A stretch of 5,398 nucleotides of DNA from Candidatus Aegiribacteria sp. (GCA_030600975.1 JAUVUL010000168.1:1-5398), one strand, 5' to 3'. Positions 1-5,398 are shown, numbered from the stretch's first letter. The notes: generated by a model not told the origin, from the sequence alone. Program-made: numbers and translations.

Positions 1-1
1 G

Positions 2-55
2 ATCGAGTTCGGTTCAAACGAGGTTCCCAGCAACAAGCCATACTGTGGTTATTGA
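2..55 (+). pseudogene. Upstream fragment of the exported-type beta protein, ending at an in-frame TGA
   Basis: This frame is open from the window edge and ends at TGA 53-55. It is the same frame as the following 77-559 coding region, with no shift between them. It reads ...FGSNEVPSNKPYCGY, then stop, then FIDLRYQLVALDTEIG. Read through, the two sides look like one continuous start of a beta-sandwich module, in which a Y/G-rich strand is followed by an 'R-x-Q-x-hydrophobic-x-A-x-E-I-G' strand. I infer that the TGA is a nonsense mutation or a base-call error (one change from TGG, Trp) inside a longer gene that begins before the window. The alternative is a chance open stretch, which 17 codons cannot exclude. 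Confidence 0.4.
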
Positions 56-76
56 TTCATCGATCTTCGCTACCAG

Positions 77-559
77 TTGGTAGCGCTTGACACAGAGATC
101 GGTTCTGCAATTCAGATAGATAAGATCGGGATGGTTCGTTTCCTTACCGGAAATGATGAGGTTCATCTTCATGAGTTCGAGATCTACATGGGGTATTGTG
201 CTTCCGATGAATTAGGGACCAATTTCGAACAGAATTACATTCCAGGATCCAAGCAGCTGGTTTACAGCATGGCTGACGGATGGATCTACGCCAACGGAGT
301 GGGAGAGTGGTTCGATCTGCAGTTGGATACATCCTTCTGGTACAACGGAACTGATAACCTTCTGATCGACTTCATCTGGACTTGGGGTGAAGAAGATATC
401 TACGTATACGCGTGGGATTCCGGATCTCCGAGGAGCATGCTTGGAGGTGCAGCCAGTACAACAGGTAATACAGATACAGTCGTTCTGCACATGACTCTGG
501 AAGGATCCCTCAATCTGGAATCATCGACTTTCGCGCGGATCAAAGCCCTCTTCATCTAG
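77..559 (+). CDS. C-terminal part of an exported-type beta-sandwich protein, probably truncated
   Basis: The product is 160 aa from a TTG start, ending in TAG. I recognise no enzyme. The composition is that of an extracellular beta-sandwich module, rich in Gly, Tyr, Trp, Asp and Thr and poor in Lys. It contains FEIYMGY (34-40), YNGTDNLLI (89-97) and several alternating hydrophobic strands. The string 'YNGTDNLLI' and an 'F/I-x-I-Y-M-G/A' strand recur in large secreted or surface proteins of FCB-group and candidate-phylum bacteria; this is known from memory, not from a search. The TTG start is doubtful because no Shine-Dalgarno sequence precedes it and there is no signal peptide. The frame is also coding-like before it, up to the TGA at 53-55. 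The gene probably starts before the window and this is its disrupted end. It ends just before a hairpin and appears unrelated to the RM operon. Confidence 0.6.
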   Translation: MVALDTEIGSAIQIDKIGMVRFLTGNDEVHLHEFEIYMGYCASDELGTNFEQNYIPGSKQLVYSMADGWIYANGVGEWFDLQLDTSFWYNGTDNLLIDFIWTWGEEDIYVYAWDSGSPRSMLGGAASTTGNTDTVVLHMTLEGSLNLESSTFARIKALFI

Positions 560-575
560 AACCTTGCATGTAGAA

Positions 576-607
576 GCCCCTCTGTGCGAATGTTCGCTCA
601 GAGGGGC
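576..607 (+). terminator. Strong hairpin after the first gene, probable transcription end
   Basis: GCCCCTCTG (576-584) pairs perfectly with CAGAGGGGC (599-607). After a single T/T mismatch (585/598) the stem continues with GCGA (586-589) pairing with TCGC (594-597), closing a four-base ATGT loop. This makes 13 base pairs, very GC-rich, starting 17 nt after the TAG of the preceding gene. No T-run follows on either strand, so it is not a textbook intrinsic terminator. It may act as a U-tract-less terminator or as an mRNA 3'-end stabiliser. Its position between the two transcription units fits separating the first gene from the RM operon. Confidence 0.6.
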
Positions 608-730
608 AGACGGATACGCATATCCCACATCCTTTGCTATGGCTTGCTGCTAGTACTGTTCGTAACCATCGCTGAATTAACGAAACATCGTAAAGAATGA
701 TAATGGCAGTATATCGATATCGCGATACGC
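608..730 (+). other. Intergenic stretch without a gene
   Basis: I see no convincing coding region here on either strand. The minus-strand open frames that cross it also run through the hairpin and into the next gene, and look like chance. It holds small inverted repeats: GGATA-cgca-TATCC (612-625) and, close to the promoter, the palindromes listed separately. No tRNA or other recognisable RNA gene was found. Confidence 0.5.
711..727 (+). promoter_or_regulatory. Two overlapping palindromes upstream of the -35 box, candidate operator
   Basis: ATATCGATAT (711-720) and TATCGCGATA (718-727) are both perfect 10-bp palindromes that share three bases, and they end 3 bp before the -35 hexamer. They are flanked by a 7-bp inverted repeat, GCAGTAT (706-712) and ATACTGC (737-743), whose centres lie 31 bp apart (about three helical turns) across the -35 box. 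This arrangement suggests binding of a dimeric repressor or controller protein. No regulator gene of that kind is visible in the window. The winged-helix tail of the AlbA_2 protein is the only obvious DNA-binding candidate. Functional assignment is inference. Confidence 0.4.
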
Positions 731-759
731 TTGACAATACTGCGGTATTTAAATATTGT
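731..759 (+). promoter_or_regulatory. Sigma70-type promoter of the RM operon
   Basis: The -35 box is TTGACA (731-736), a perfect consensus match. A 17-bp spacer follows, and then the -10 box TATTGT (754-759), which matches four of six consensus positions. Transcription would start near 766, giving a leader of only about 14 nt before the ATG at 780. The spacer contains the imperfect palindrome AATAC-tgcg-GTATT (736-749), placed where a bound repressor would block RNA polymerase. No other promoter is evident between the tightly packed downstream genes, so this one probably drives the whole operon. Confidence 0.65.
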
Positions 760-768
760 ATTTTCAGC

Positions 769-774
769 GGAAGG
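769..774 (+). promoter_or_regulatory. Ribosome binding site that decides the ATG at 780
   Basis: GGAAGG lies 5 nt before ATG 780. The in-frame TTG at 756 has no such site and lies inside the proposed -10 box, so it would precede the predicted transcript start. This favours the 182-aa start over the longer 190-aa one. Confidence 0.65.
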
Positions 775-779
775 TACAG

Positions 780-1328
780 ATGAAAATAAAGGAATTTGGA
801 AAAACCAGAGTCGGACATTCATTCAGAAAACGATTGGTGAGTATCCCCTATGGTAAATCAAAGGTAATCAAACCGAGAAATATATCCTCGGACAGAGCTT
901 TGGCACTCGAGGAGTCAGATTTCATTCGCAGCGATACTCGCATGTTGTCACCACTGAAAGCCGGTGATGTTCTGATTGTAAACAAGGGACGTTTTGCAGC
1001 GGCTGTGTTTGATTTTCCCGATGAGGACACATGGATAGTTCCCTCTTCAATAATTGTGCTGACAATAACTGATTCTAATATCCTTCCTGCTTACATTACT
1101 CTGTACATGAACTCAGCACGTGGTCAAAGACAGTTTCAGAAGTTAAATGAAGTAAGTACGGTACCTTTTGTGAGCATAACGAATCTTAGGGAGATGGACA
1201 TACCAATACCACCACTGGAAAAACAGAATCTTCTTGTGAATCTCGGGACCGCAAACAGAAGATATACTGAACTGACAATGAAAAAACGCAGCCTGATAAA
1301 TAACATTCTTAATAATGAGTTGAGGTAA
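780..1328 (+). CDS. Short single-TRD HsdS-like type I RM specificity protein
   Basis: The product is 182 aa, starting at ATG 780, with GGAAGG 5 nt upstream. It resembles half of a type I specificity subunit, which recognises the DNA target and docks HsdM and HsdR. Residues 9-19 (TRVGHSFRKRL) look like the start of a target recognition domain. Residues 128-147 carry the conserved TRD end, with SITNLREMDI followed by PIPPLEKQ, and the last ~35 residues form a Lys/Arg-rich helix like the HsdS conserved helices. A normal HsdS is about 400 aa with two TRDs, so this protein has one TRD and one helix. Such half-subunits can act as dimers that recognise palindromic sites; this is known for engineered or natural half-HsdS proteins, and inferred here. 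It is the first gene of the operon, and its stop codon overlaps the hsdM ribosome binding site. The alternative is a truncated remnant, but the complete ends, the good ribosome binding site and the strong promoter argue that it is intact. Confidence 0.75.
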   Translation: MKIKEFGKTRVGHSFRKRLVSIPYGKSKVIKPRNISSDRALALEESDFIRSDTRMLSPLKAGDVLIVNKGRFAAAVFDFPDEDTWIVPSSIIVLTITDSNILPAYITLYMNSARGQRQFQKLNEVSTVPFVSITNLREMDIPIPPLEKQNLLVNLGTANRRYTELTMKKRSLINNILNNELR

Positions 1329-1334
1329 GCTGAA

Positions 1335-2852
1335 ATGACTGAACAAAAGAAATACTCGCAGAAGGAATTGAACGGGATCCTGTGGAATGCTACGGACTCC
1401 TCCCGAATGAACGTGGATGCAAGTGTTTATAAGGATTACGTCCTTCTGTTCCTCTTCTATAAGTACATGAGCGATCTTCACAGGCTTGAACTGGTTCAGC
1501 TTAAAGAACGTTACGGCGATGACAATGAGCGTATTGCCCTGCGGTTGAAAAACTCCCGATTCAATTTACCAGAGGGCACCAGCTTCGATGAATTAATTCT
1601 GAAAAAGGACGAAGACAATATCGGTGAACTTATCAACATTGCACTTCATAAAATCGAGGATGCCAACGGAGAGCGGTTAGAGGGCCTGTTCACAATAGAT
1701 TTCAACTCAGATGCTATTCTGGGTAAAACTGGTCAGCGCAATAAGATGCTGCGTCATCTAATGGACGACTTCGCAAAGATCGACCTTACAGCCATCGACG
1801 ATGATGTAATAGGTAATTCCTACATGTACATGATTGAACGATTCGGTTCAGATGCCGGCAAGAAGGCTGGAGAGTTCTTCACGGTAAAATCCGTTGCTGC
1901 TCTCCTTGCGAAACTGGCAGGTCCAAAGCCTGGCTGGCGGATATGCGATCCAGCCTGCGGATCAGGCGGGTTGCTTCTTCTTGCAGGAGAAGAAATCGAG
2001 AGACAGGGATCTAACAACTACGCCTTGTACGGACAGGAAAGCATCGGTTCAACATACAACCTGGCCAGGATGAACATGTTCCTTCACGGCAAGGATTCAG
2101 CAAGGCTTGAATGGGGAGACACACTGAACAATCCTTTGCTCAAAGAGAACGACGCATTGATGAAGTTCGACCTTGTAATAGCAAATCCGCCTTTCTCTCT
2201 GAAGAAATGGCGTGGTGAAAACACTGAAAACGATCCGTTCAACCGATTTCACAGAGGTATCCCCCCCAAGACAAAAGGAGACTATGCCTTCATCTCCCAC
2301 ATGGTTGAAACGGCAAAAGCAAAAGAAGGCAAAGTTGTTGTCGTCGTTCCCCACGGAGTTCTTTTCCGAGGTGGAGCAGAGAAAGAAATCCGCAAGTGCT
2401 TCCTCCAGGAGAACATCATAGACGCAGTAATAGGTTTACCTGCAGGATTGTTCCACACAACAGGTATTCCAGTTGCCATCCTTGTTATTGACCGCTCCCG
2501 CGAGCCCGGCGGTGAAAACGAAAACAGGAAAGATGTCTTCTTTATCGAGGCATCGAAACTGTTCAGATCGGGCAAAGCACAGAATTTTCTGGATGATGAG
2601 CACATCAAAGCAATCCTTGATGCAGTACAGAACAGGAAAGACATTGAAAAGCTCTGCCGCACAGTACAGCCCGAAGAAATAGAGGAGAACGACTTCAATC
2701 TTAACATTACCAGATATGTGGATACCTTCGAAGAAGAAGAGGAAGTTGATATTGAAGCCAATCTCAGGGAGCTCGCTGAAGTCAATAAAGAGCTTGAGAA
2801 GCTGGAAACGGAAATGGCACAGCACTTGAAGAACCTTGGGATTAAGGGATAG
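1335..2852 (+). CDS. hsdM: HsdM, type I RM N6-adenine DNA methyltransferase subunit
   Basis: The product is 505 aa, full length for HsdM. It transfers a methyl group from S-adenosylmethionine to N6 of adenine in the site chosen by HsdS. Residues 1 to about 160 form the helical HsdM N-terminal domain, including NVDASVYKDYVLLFLFYKYM. GKKAGEFFTV and the following region lead into the catalytic domain. The AdoMet motif I is DPACGSGG (205-212) and the catalytic motif IV is NPPF (284-287), both intact. PPKTKGDYAFI follows, as is usual in type I HsdM proteins. The C-terminus (about 464-500) is a highly charged predicted coiled coil, which in this family contacts HsdS helices. GAGG (1322-1325) serves as ribosome binding site, 6 nt after the upstream stop. 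A run of seven C (2261-2267) encodes the Ile-Pro-Pro codons. Likely partners are either HsdS in this operon and an HsdR outside the window. Confidence 0.96.
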   Translation: MTEQKKYSQKELNGILWNATDSSRMNVDASVYKDYVLLFLFYKYMSDLHRLELVQLKERYGDDNERIALRLKNSRFNLPEGTSFDELILKKDEDNIGELINIALHKIEDANGERLEGLFTIDFNSDAILGKTGQRNKMLRHLMDDFAKIDLTAIDDDVIGNSYMYMIERFGSDAGKKAGEFFTVKSVAALLAKLAGPKPGWRICDPACGSGGLLLLAGEEIERQGSNNYALYGQESIGSTYNLARMNMFLHGKDSARLEWGDTLNNPLLKENDALMKFDLVIANPPFSLKKWRGENTENDPFNRFHRGIPPKTKGDYAFISHMVETAKAKEGKVVVVVPHGVLFRGGAEKEIRKCFLQENIIDAVIGLPAGLFHTTGIPVAILVIDRSREPGGENENRKDVFFIEASKLFRSGKAQNFLDDEHIKAILDAVQNRKDIEKLCRTVQPEEIEENDFNLNITRYVDTFEEEEEVDIEANLRELAEVNKELEKLETEMAQHLKNLGIKG

Positions 2853-2871
2853 TGGATGTGAGTAAAAATAT

Positions 2872-4338
2872 ATGAACCTTAAGCAGGTAAAAGAGGAGAT
2901 CAGTCAAGGAGAAGGTTTGAACACCGAGTTTAAGGAGGCATGGAAAAGATTGCCTGAGAACCTCTTTGAGACAATCTGCTCATTTCTGAACACCGATGGG
3001 GGAGTTATTCTTCTCGGTGTGAATGACAAAGGTACAGTTACAGGAGTAGAGCCGGAATCCGTCGAAAGGCTGAAAACCGAGTTGGCAAGTCTATCCAATA
3101 ATCCACAGAAGCTTGAGCCTCCCTACCTGCTATTTCCACACAGTTTCGATATCAGTGGTAAAACGGTTGTTGTATTTCAGGTTCCGGTAAGCAGCCAGTT
3201 TCACAGAACAAAAGGGCAGATTTTCGTTAGAAGTACAGACGGTGACTTTAAAGTGCAGGGTACTCATCAGATTGCCGGCCTCGTGAACCGAAAGCTGGGA
3301 ATATTCACAGAGCAGAGACCACAGAGATTCTTCACAATGGACGACCTCAGGCCATCCCTCTTCGAAACAGCTAGAGAAATGATGCTTGCCCGTAACTCAA
3401 AACATCCGTGGGGAAGTCTGAGTAATGAAGACCTTCTCGAAGCAGGTGGATTTTACACAACCGATGAAAACACTGGTAAAACATGTCTGACCCTTGCAGC
3501 TGTTCTTCTGTTCGGCACAGATATAGCAATCCACAGGGCCCTGCCTTCATTCACATTCGATTGTCTGCTGCTGAAAGAAAACGTTGACAGGTACGATGAC
3601 AGGGTGATGCTTCATACAAACCTCATCTATACATACGACCAGATGATGGATTTCGTGGAAAAACACCTGAACGATCCCTTTTTTCTGGAAAACAACCAGA
3701 ATGTCAGTTTAAGAGACAAGATTTTCAGAGAAGCGGTATCAAACATCATTTGCCACAGGGAATACATGCACCCAACCCCGGCAAGATTAATGATCTACAA
3801 AGACAGGGTCGTGCTGGATAATCCATGCACAGGACATCACTTCGGCGAAGTAACCCTGAAGAACCTGAGACCATTCTCAAAGAACCCGACCATCAGCAAA
3901 TTCATGACACAGATCGGTAGAAGTGAAGAACTGGGCTCCGGTGTAAGAAATATAAACAAGTACCTTCCCTTCTACTCCCACGGAGCAAAGCCTGTTTTCC
4001 TGGAACAGATTGATAACTTCGAGTTGACTATTCCACTTGCTGAAGATGAAAAAGCACAAGTCACCCCCGAAGTCACCGCGGAAGTCACCGCGGAAGTCAC
4101 CGCGGAAGTTATCAGGATGCTGCATGTCCTTAAAAGTGAAATGGGAAGATATGAACTTCAGGAAAAGCTTGTACTCAAACACAGCGAGCATTTCAGAAAG
4201 CATTACCTGATACCAGCGATTGATCATGGTTTGATTGAAATGACCATCCCGGATAAACCCAGGAGTCGATTTCAGAAGTACCGTATTACTGAAAAAGGGA
4301 AGAAATTGATTGAGAACGAGAAGGGAATCGAAGGTTAA
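2872..4338 (+). CDS. AlbA_2 (Schlafen-like) protein with GHKL-type ATPase domain and winged-helix tail
   Basis: The product is 488 aa. Residues 1 to about 130 match the AlbA_2/Schlafen-like domain, with NTEFKEAW (17-24) and FLNTDGGVILLGVND (38-52), the usual nucleic-acid-binding signature. Residues about 270-385 match the HATPase_c_4 type, with an ATP-binding E-x-x-x-N helix (E287 to N291, then HREY), DNPCTGHHF, and a glycine-rich LGSGVRNI (354-361). A linker of VTPE plus three VTAE repeats (397-412) leads to a winged-helix-like end, with RYELQEKL, HFRKHYLIPA and FQKYRITEKGK. This end is a tail also seen in some Fic-type proteins. Such proteins are often annotated as 'RecG-like' or 'putative transcriptional regulator', but no helicase motor is present here. 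It starts 19 nt after hsdM with only a weak ribosome binding site (GTGAG). The exact role is unknown; a regulator or an ATP-dependent defence effector is plausible because it lies inside an RM operon. Confidence 0.85.
   Translation: MNLKQVKEEISQGEGLNTEFKEAWKRLPENLFETICSFLNTDGGVILLGVNDKGTVTGVEPESVERLKTELASLSNNPQKLEPPYLLFPHSFDISGKTVVVFQVPVSSQFHRTKGQIFVRSTDGDFKVQGTHQIAGLVNRKLGIFTEQRPQRFFTMDDLRPSLFETAREMMLARNSKHPWGSLSNEDLLEAGGFYTTDENTGKTCLTLAAVLLFGTDIAIHRALPSFTFDCLLLKENVDRYDDRVMLHTNLIYTYDQMMDFVEKHLNDPFFLENNQNVSLRDKIFREAVSNIICHREYMHPTPARLMIYKDRVVLDNPCTGHHFGEVTLKNLRPFSKNPTISKFMTQIGRSEELGSGVRNINKYLPFYSHGAKPVFLEQIDNFELTIPLAEDEKAQVTPEVTAEVTAEVTAEVIRMLHVLKSEMGRYELQEKLVLKHSEHFRKHYLIPAIDHGLIEMTIPDKPRSRFQKYRITEKGKKLIENEKGIEG
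4060..4107 (+). repeat. Four tandem 12-bp units in the linker of the AlbA_2 gene
   Basis: GTCACCCCCGAA (4060-4071) is followed by three identical copies of GTCACCGCGGAA (4072-4083, 4084-4095, 4096-4107). They encode VTPE-VTAE-VTAE-VTAE between the ATPase and winged-helix domains. The unit is a multiple of three, so gain or loss of a copy would change linker length by four residues and keep the frame. The three identical copies suggest recent expansion or ongoing slippage. Confidence 0.95.
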
Positions 4339-4340
4339 TA

Positions 4341-5198
4341 ATGAGCGGATATGACCTTGAGAAGAGACATCATTACACATTTGAGGAGATAAAGCATACT
4401 GGTCCTGAAGGTCAGGAGTTCTGGTTGGCGCGTGAATTGTCAAAAGTCCTGGAGTATGCTGAATTTCGAAACTTCCTACCGGTAATCGAAAAAGCTAAAA
4501 CAGCTTGCAAGAACAGCGGGCAGGTAGTTGCTGATCATATCGTGGAGGTGCACGAGATGATCGAGCTGGGAAAAGGCGGGATGAGAAGAATGAACTCATA
4601 CGCGCTCTCCCGCTATGCCTGCTACCTGATCGTTCAGAACGGCGATCCTAGCAAACCTGTTATTGCCAACGGGCAAACCTACTTTGCCATTCAGACCCGC
4701 CGCCAGGAACTGGCCGATGATCAAGCATTCCAGCAACTCCAGGAAGGCGAAAAGAGGGTGTTTCTCCGCAATGAACTCAAGGAACACAATAAACAACTGG
4801 TCGAGACTGCCCAACAGGCAGGAGTAGAAACCAATCTCGACTTTGCCATCTTCCAGAATCATGGCTACAGGGGATTATATGGCGGACTGGATGCCAAAGA
4901 TATTCAAGCTCGCAAAGGCCTCAAAAGGAGACAGAAAATACTGGATCACATGGGCAGCACCGAACTGGCGGCCAATCTTTTCCGTGCTACGCAAACTGAA
5001 GAAAAACTACGCCGCGATCAGGTAAAGGGTAAGCCAAAAGCCAACCGAACCCATTATGAGGTCGGTAAGAAAGTCCGGAAGACTATTGAAGATCTCGGCG
5101 GCACCATGCCTGAACACCTCCCGACACCGGAAGAAAGCGTCAAACAGATCAAACGGAAACGGCAGAAGAGGATTGAGAACGGGAAAACGGAAGATTGA
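4341..5198 (+). CDS. dinD: DinD, DNA-damage-inducible protein D (RecA antagonist family)
   Basis: The product is 285 aa; the E. coli protein is about 274 aa. In E. coli, DinD is an SOS-induced protein reported to inhibit RecA-driven strand exchange and to disassemble RecA filaments. Recognisable conserved blocks are FWLARELSKVLEY (27-39, a BRO-N-like fold), LSRYACYLIVQNGDP (89-103), GQTYFAIQTRRQE (111-123), FLRNELKEHNKQLVE (141-155), FQNHGYRGLYGGL (171-183) and GSTELAANLFRATQTEEK (205-222). From memory these are almost identical to the E. coli protein. The C-terminus is basic and divergent. The start ATG is 2 nt after the preceding stop, with GAAGG (4330-4334) as ribosome binding site, so the gene is translated as part of the operon. 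I see no LexA box of the E. coli type (CTG-N10-CAG) or the GAAC-N4-GTTC type just upstream. High conservation in an apparently unrelated host suggests horizontal transfer with the RM locus. Confidence 0.95.
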   Translation: MSGYDLEKRHHYTFEEIKHTGPEGQEFWLARELSKVLEYAEFRNFLPVIEKAKTACKNSGQVVADHIVEVHEMIELGKGGMRRMNSYALSRYACYLIVQNGDPSKPVIANGQTYFAIQTRRQELADDQAFQQLQEGEKRVFLRNELKEHNKQLVETAQQAGVETNLDFAIFQNHGYRGLYGGLDAKDIQARKGLKRRQKILDHMGSTELAANLFRATQTEEKLRRDQVKGKPKANRTHYEVGKKVRKTIEDLGGTMPEHLPTPEESVKQIKRKRQKRIENGKTED

Positions 5199-5398
5199 TG
5201 CAGAAGAATGAGAATAGATCAGGATACAAGAAGACCAAGGTAGGGTGGATTCCTGAGGAGTGGGAGACTTCACAAATTGGATCCGTCCTAGACCTTTCGA
5301 AGTATGGGTGTAGTGCGCCCACCGTTGAAAGAGGTAATACTCTTGTTGTCGGAATGAAGGATATACAAAATGGGAAAGTTCAACTTTCAGAACTAGTA
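5198..5398 (+). CDS. hsdS: HsdS, type I RM specificity subunit, N-terminal part, cut by the window end
   Basis: There are 67 codons, open to the last base. The ATG at 5198-5200 overlaps the dinD stop TGA (5196-5198) by one base, a typical translational coupling. GGAAG (5189-5193) is a closely spaced ribosome binding site. The start GYKKTKVGWIPEEWE (residues 9-23) is the classic N-terminus of a full-length HsdS, the entry to the first TRD. It is followed by KYGCSAPTVERGNTLVVGMKDIQNGKV, another usual TRD opening in which the protein reads base edges. It would pair with HsdM from the same operon. The rest of the gene, including the second TRD and probably hsdR, lies beyond the window, so intactness cannot be judged. 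Confidence 0.92.
   Translation, partial: MQKNENRSGYKKTKVGWIPEEWETSQIGSVLDLSKYGCSAPTVERGNTLVVGMKDIQNGKVQLSELV

Noticed and set aside
654..672. Possible LexA-like site CTGTTCGTAACC
   Set aside because: There is no matching second half-site: CTG is followed at the required distance by TCG instead of CAG, and the GAAC-N4-GTTC type is also absent.
756..779. TTG start eight codons upstream for the first operon gene
   Set aside because: It overlaps the proposed -10 box and has no ribosome binding site, whereas ATG 780 has GGAAGG at a good distance.
552..818. Minus-strand open frame with a CGICVSVCP ferredoxin-like string
   Set aside because: The cysteine string is isolated and the frame runs through the hairpin and the promoter into the next gene. 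The cysteine spacing does not make a complete iron-sulfur motif.
2282..2825. Minus-strand open frames of 167 and 129 aa inside hsdM
   Set aside because: They are antisense to a clearly conserved methyltransferase, with low-complexity Ser/Phe-rich translations and no own ribosome binding site or family resemblance.
2856..2861. ATG at 2856 as an earlier start for the AlbA_2 gene
   Set aside because: It is followed immediately by TGA, so it cannot start a protein.
2872..4338. Annotation of the AlbA_2 protein as a RecG helicase
   Set aside because: There are no Walker A or DEAD-box helicase motifs. The similarity behind 'RecG-like' labels is to the AlbA_2/ATPase family only.
3877..4443. Long minus-strand open frame (188 aa)
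   Set aside because: It is the antisense shadow of the AlbA_2 gene and the start of dinD. Its FRGD repeats merely mirror the 12-bp tandem repeat.
1..5398. CRISPR array, tRNA, rRNA or insertion sequence
   Set aside because: I saw no regularly spaced repeats, no cloverleaf-type sequence, no rRNA-like stretch and no transposase or terminal inverted repeats. The only tandem repeat is the 12-bp coding one.

Overview
The window holds most of a type I restriction-modification (RM) operon, all on the + strand, preceded by the tail of an unrelated secreted-type protein. The organism cannot be named from the sequence. The first gene is a beta-rich, glycine/tyrosine/tryptophan-rich module of the kind common in exported proteins of FCB-group and candidate-phylum bacteria (for example Fermentibacteria- or Cloacimonetes-like lineages). 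This and the mid-range base composition suggest an environmental, perhaps metagenome-derived, bacterium. This placement is an inference with low confidence. The genes use the standard genetic code, with TAA, TAG and TGA all ending genes.

Layout. Positions 2-559 hold the 3' end of a gene for an exported-type beta-sandwich protein. It is interrupted by an in-frame TGA at 53-55, so it is probably degraded or affected by a sequencing error. A strong hairpin at 576-607 follows it. Positions 608-779 hold no gene. They contain a good sigma70-type promoter (TTGACA, 17 bp, TATTGT) surrounded by short palindromes that could bind a regulator. From 780 the genes run as one tight operon: a short single-TRD HsdS-like specificity protein (780-1328), the HsdM adenine methyltransferase (1335-2852), an AlbA_2/Schlafen-like protein with a GHKL-type ATPase domain and a winged-helix tail (2872-4338), DinD (4341-5198), and the start of a second HsdS (5198 to the window end). 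Gaps are 6, 19 and 2 nt, then a 1-nt overlap. hsdR is not in the window and would be expected downstream.

How they work together. HsdM needs an HsdS to choose its DNA target, and this locus offers two: a half-size one upstream and a conventional-looking one downstream. Between hsdM and the second hsdS lie two genes that are not core RM components. The E. coli relative of DinD is an SOS protein that antagonises RecA. The AlbA_2-ATPase protein belongs to a family often seen in defence and regulatory loci, with no settled function. The most interesting reading is that these are accessory parts of the RM system: DinD could modulate the RecA/SOS response to restriction breaks, and the ATPase could be a regulator or extra effector. 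The ATPase protein also carries a perfect 12-bp tandem repeat in its linker that could vary in copy number without breaking the frame.
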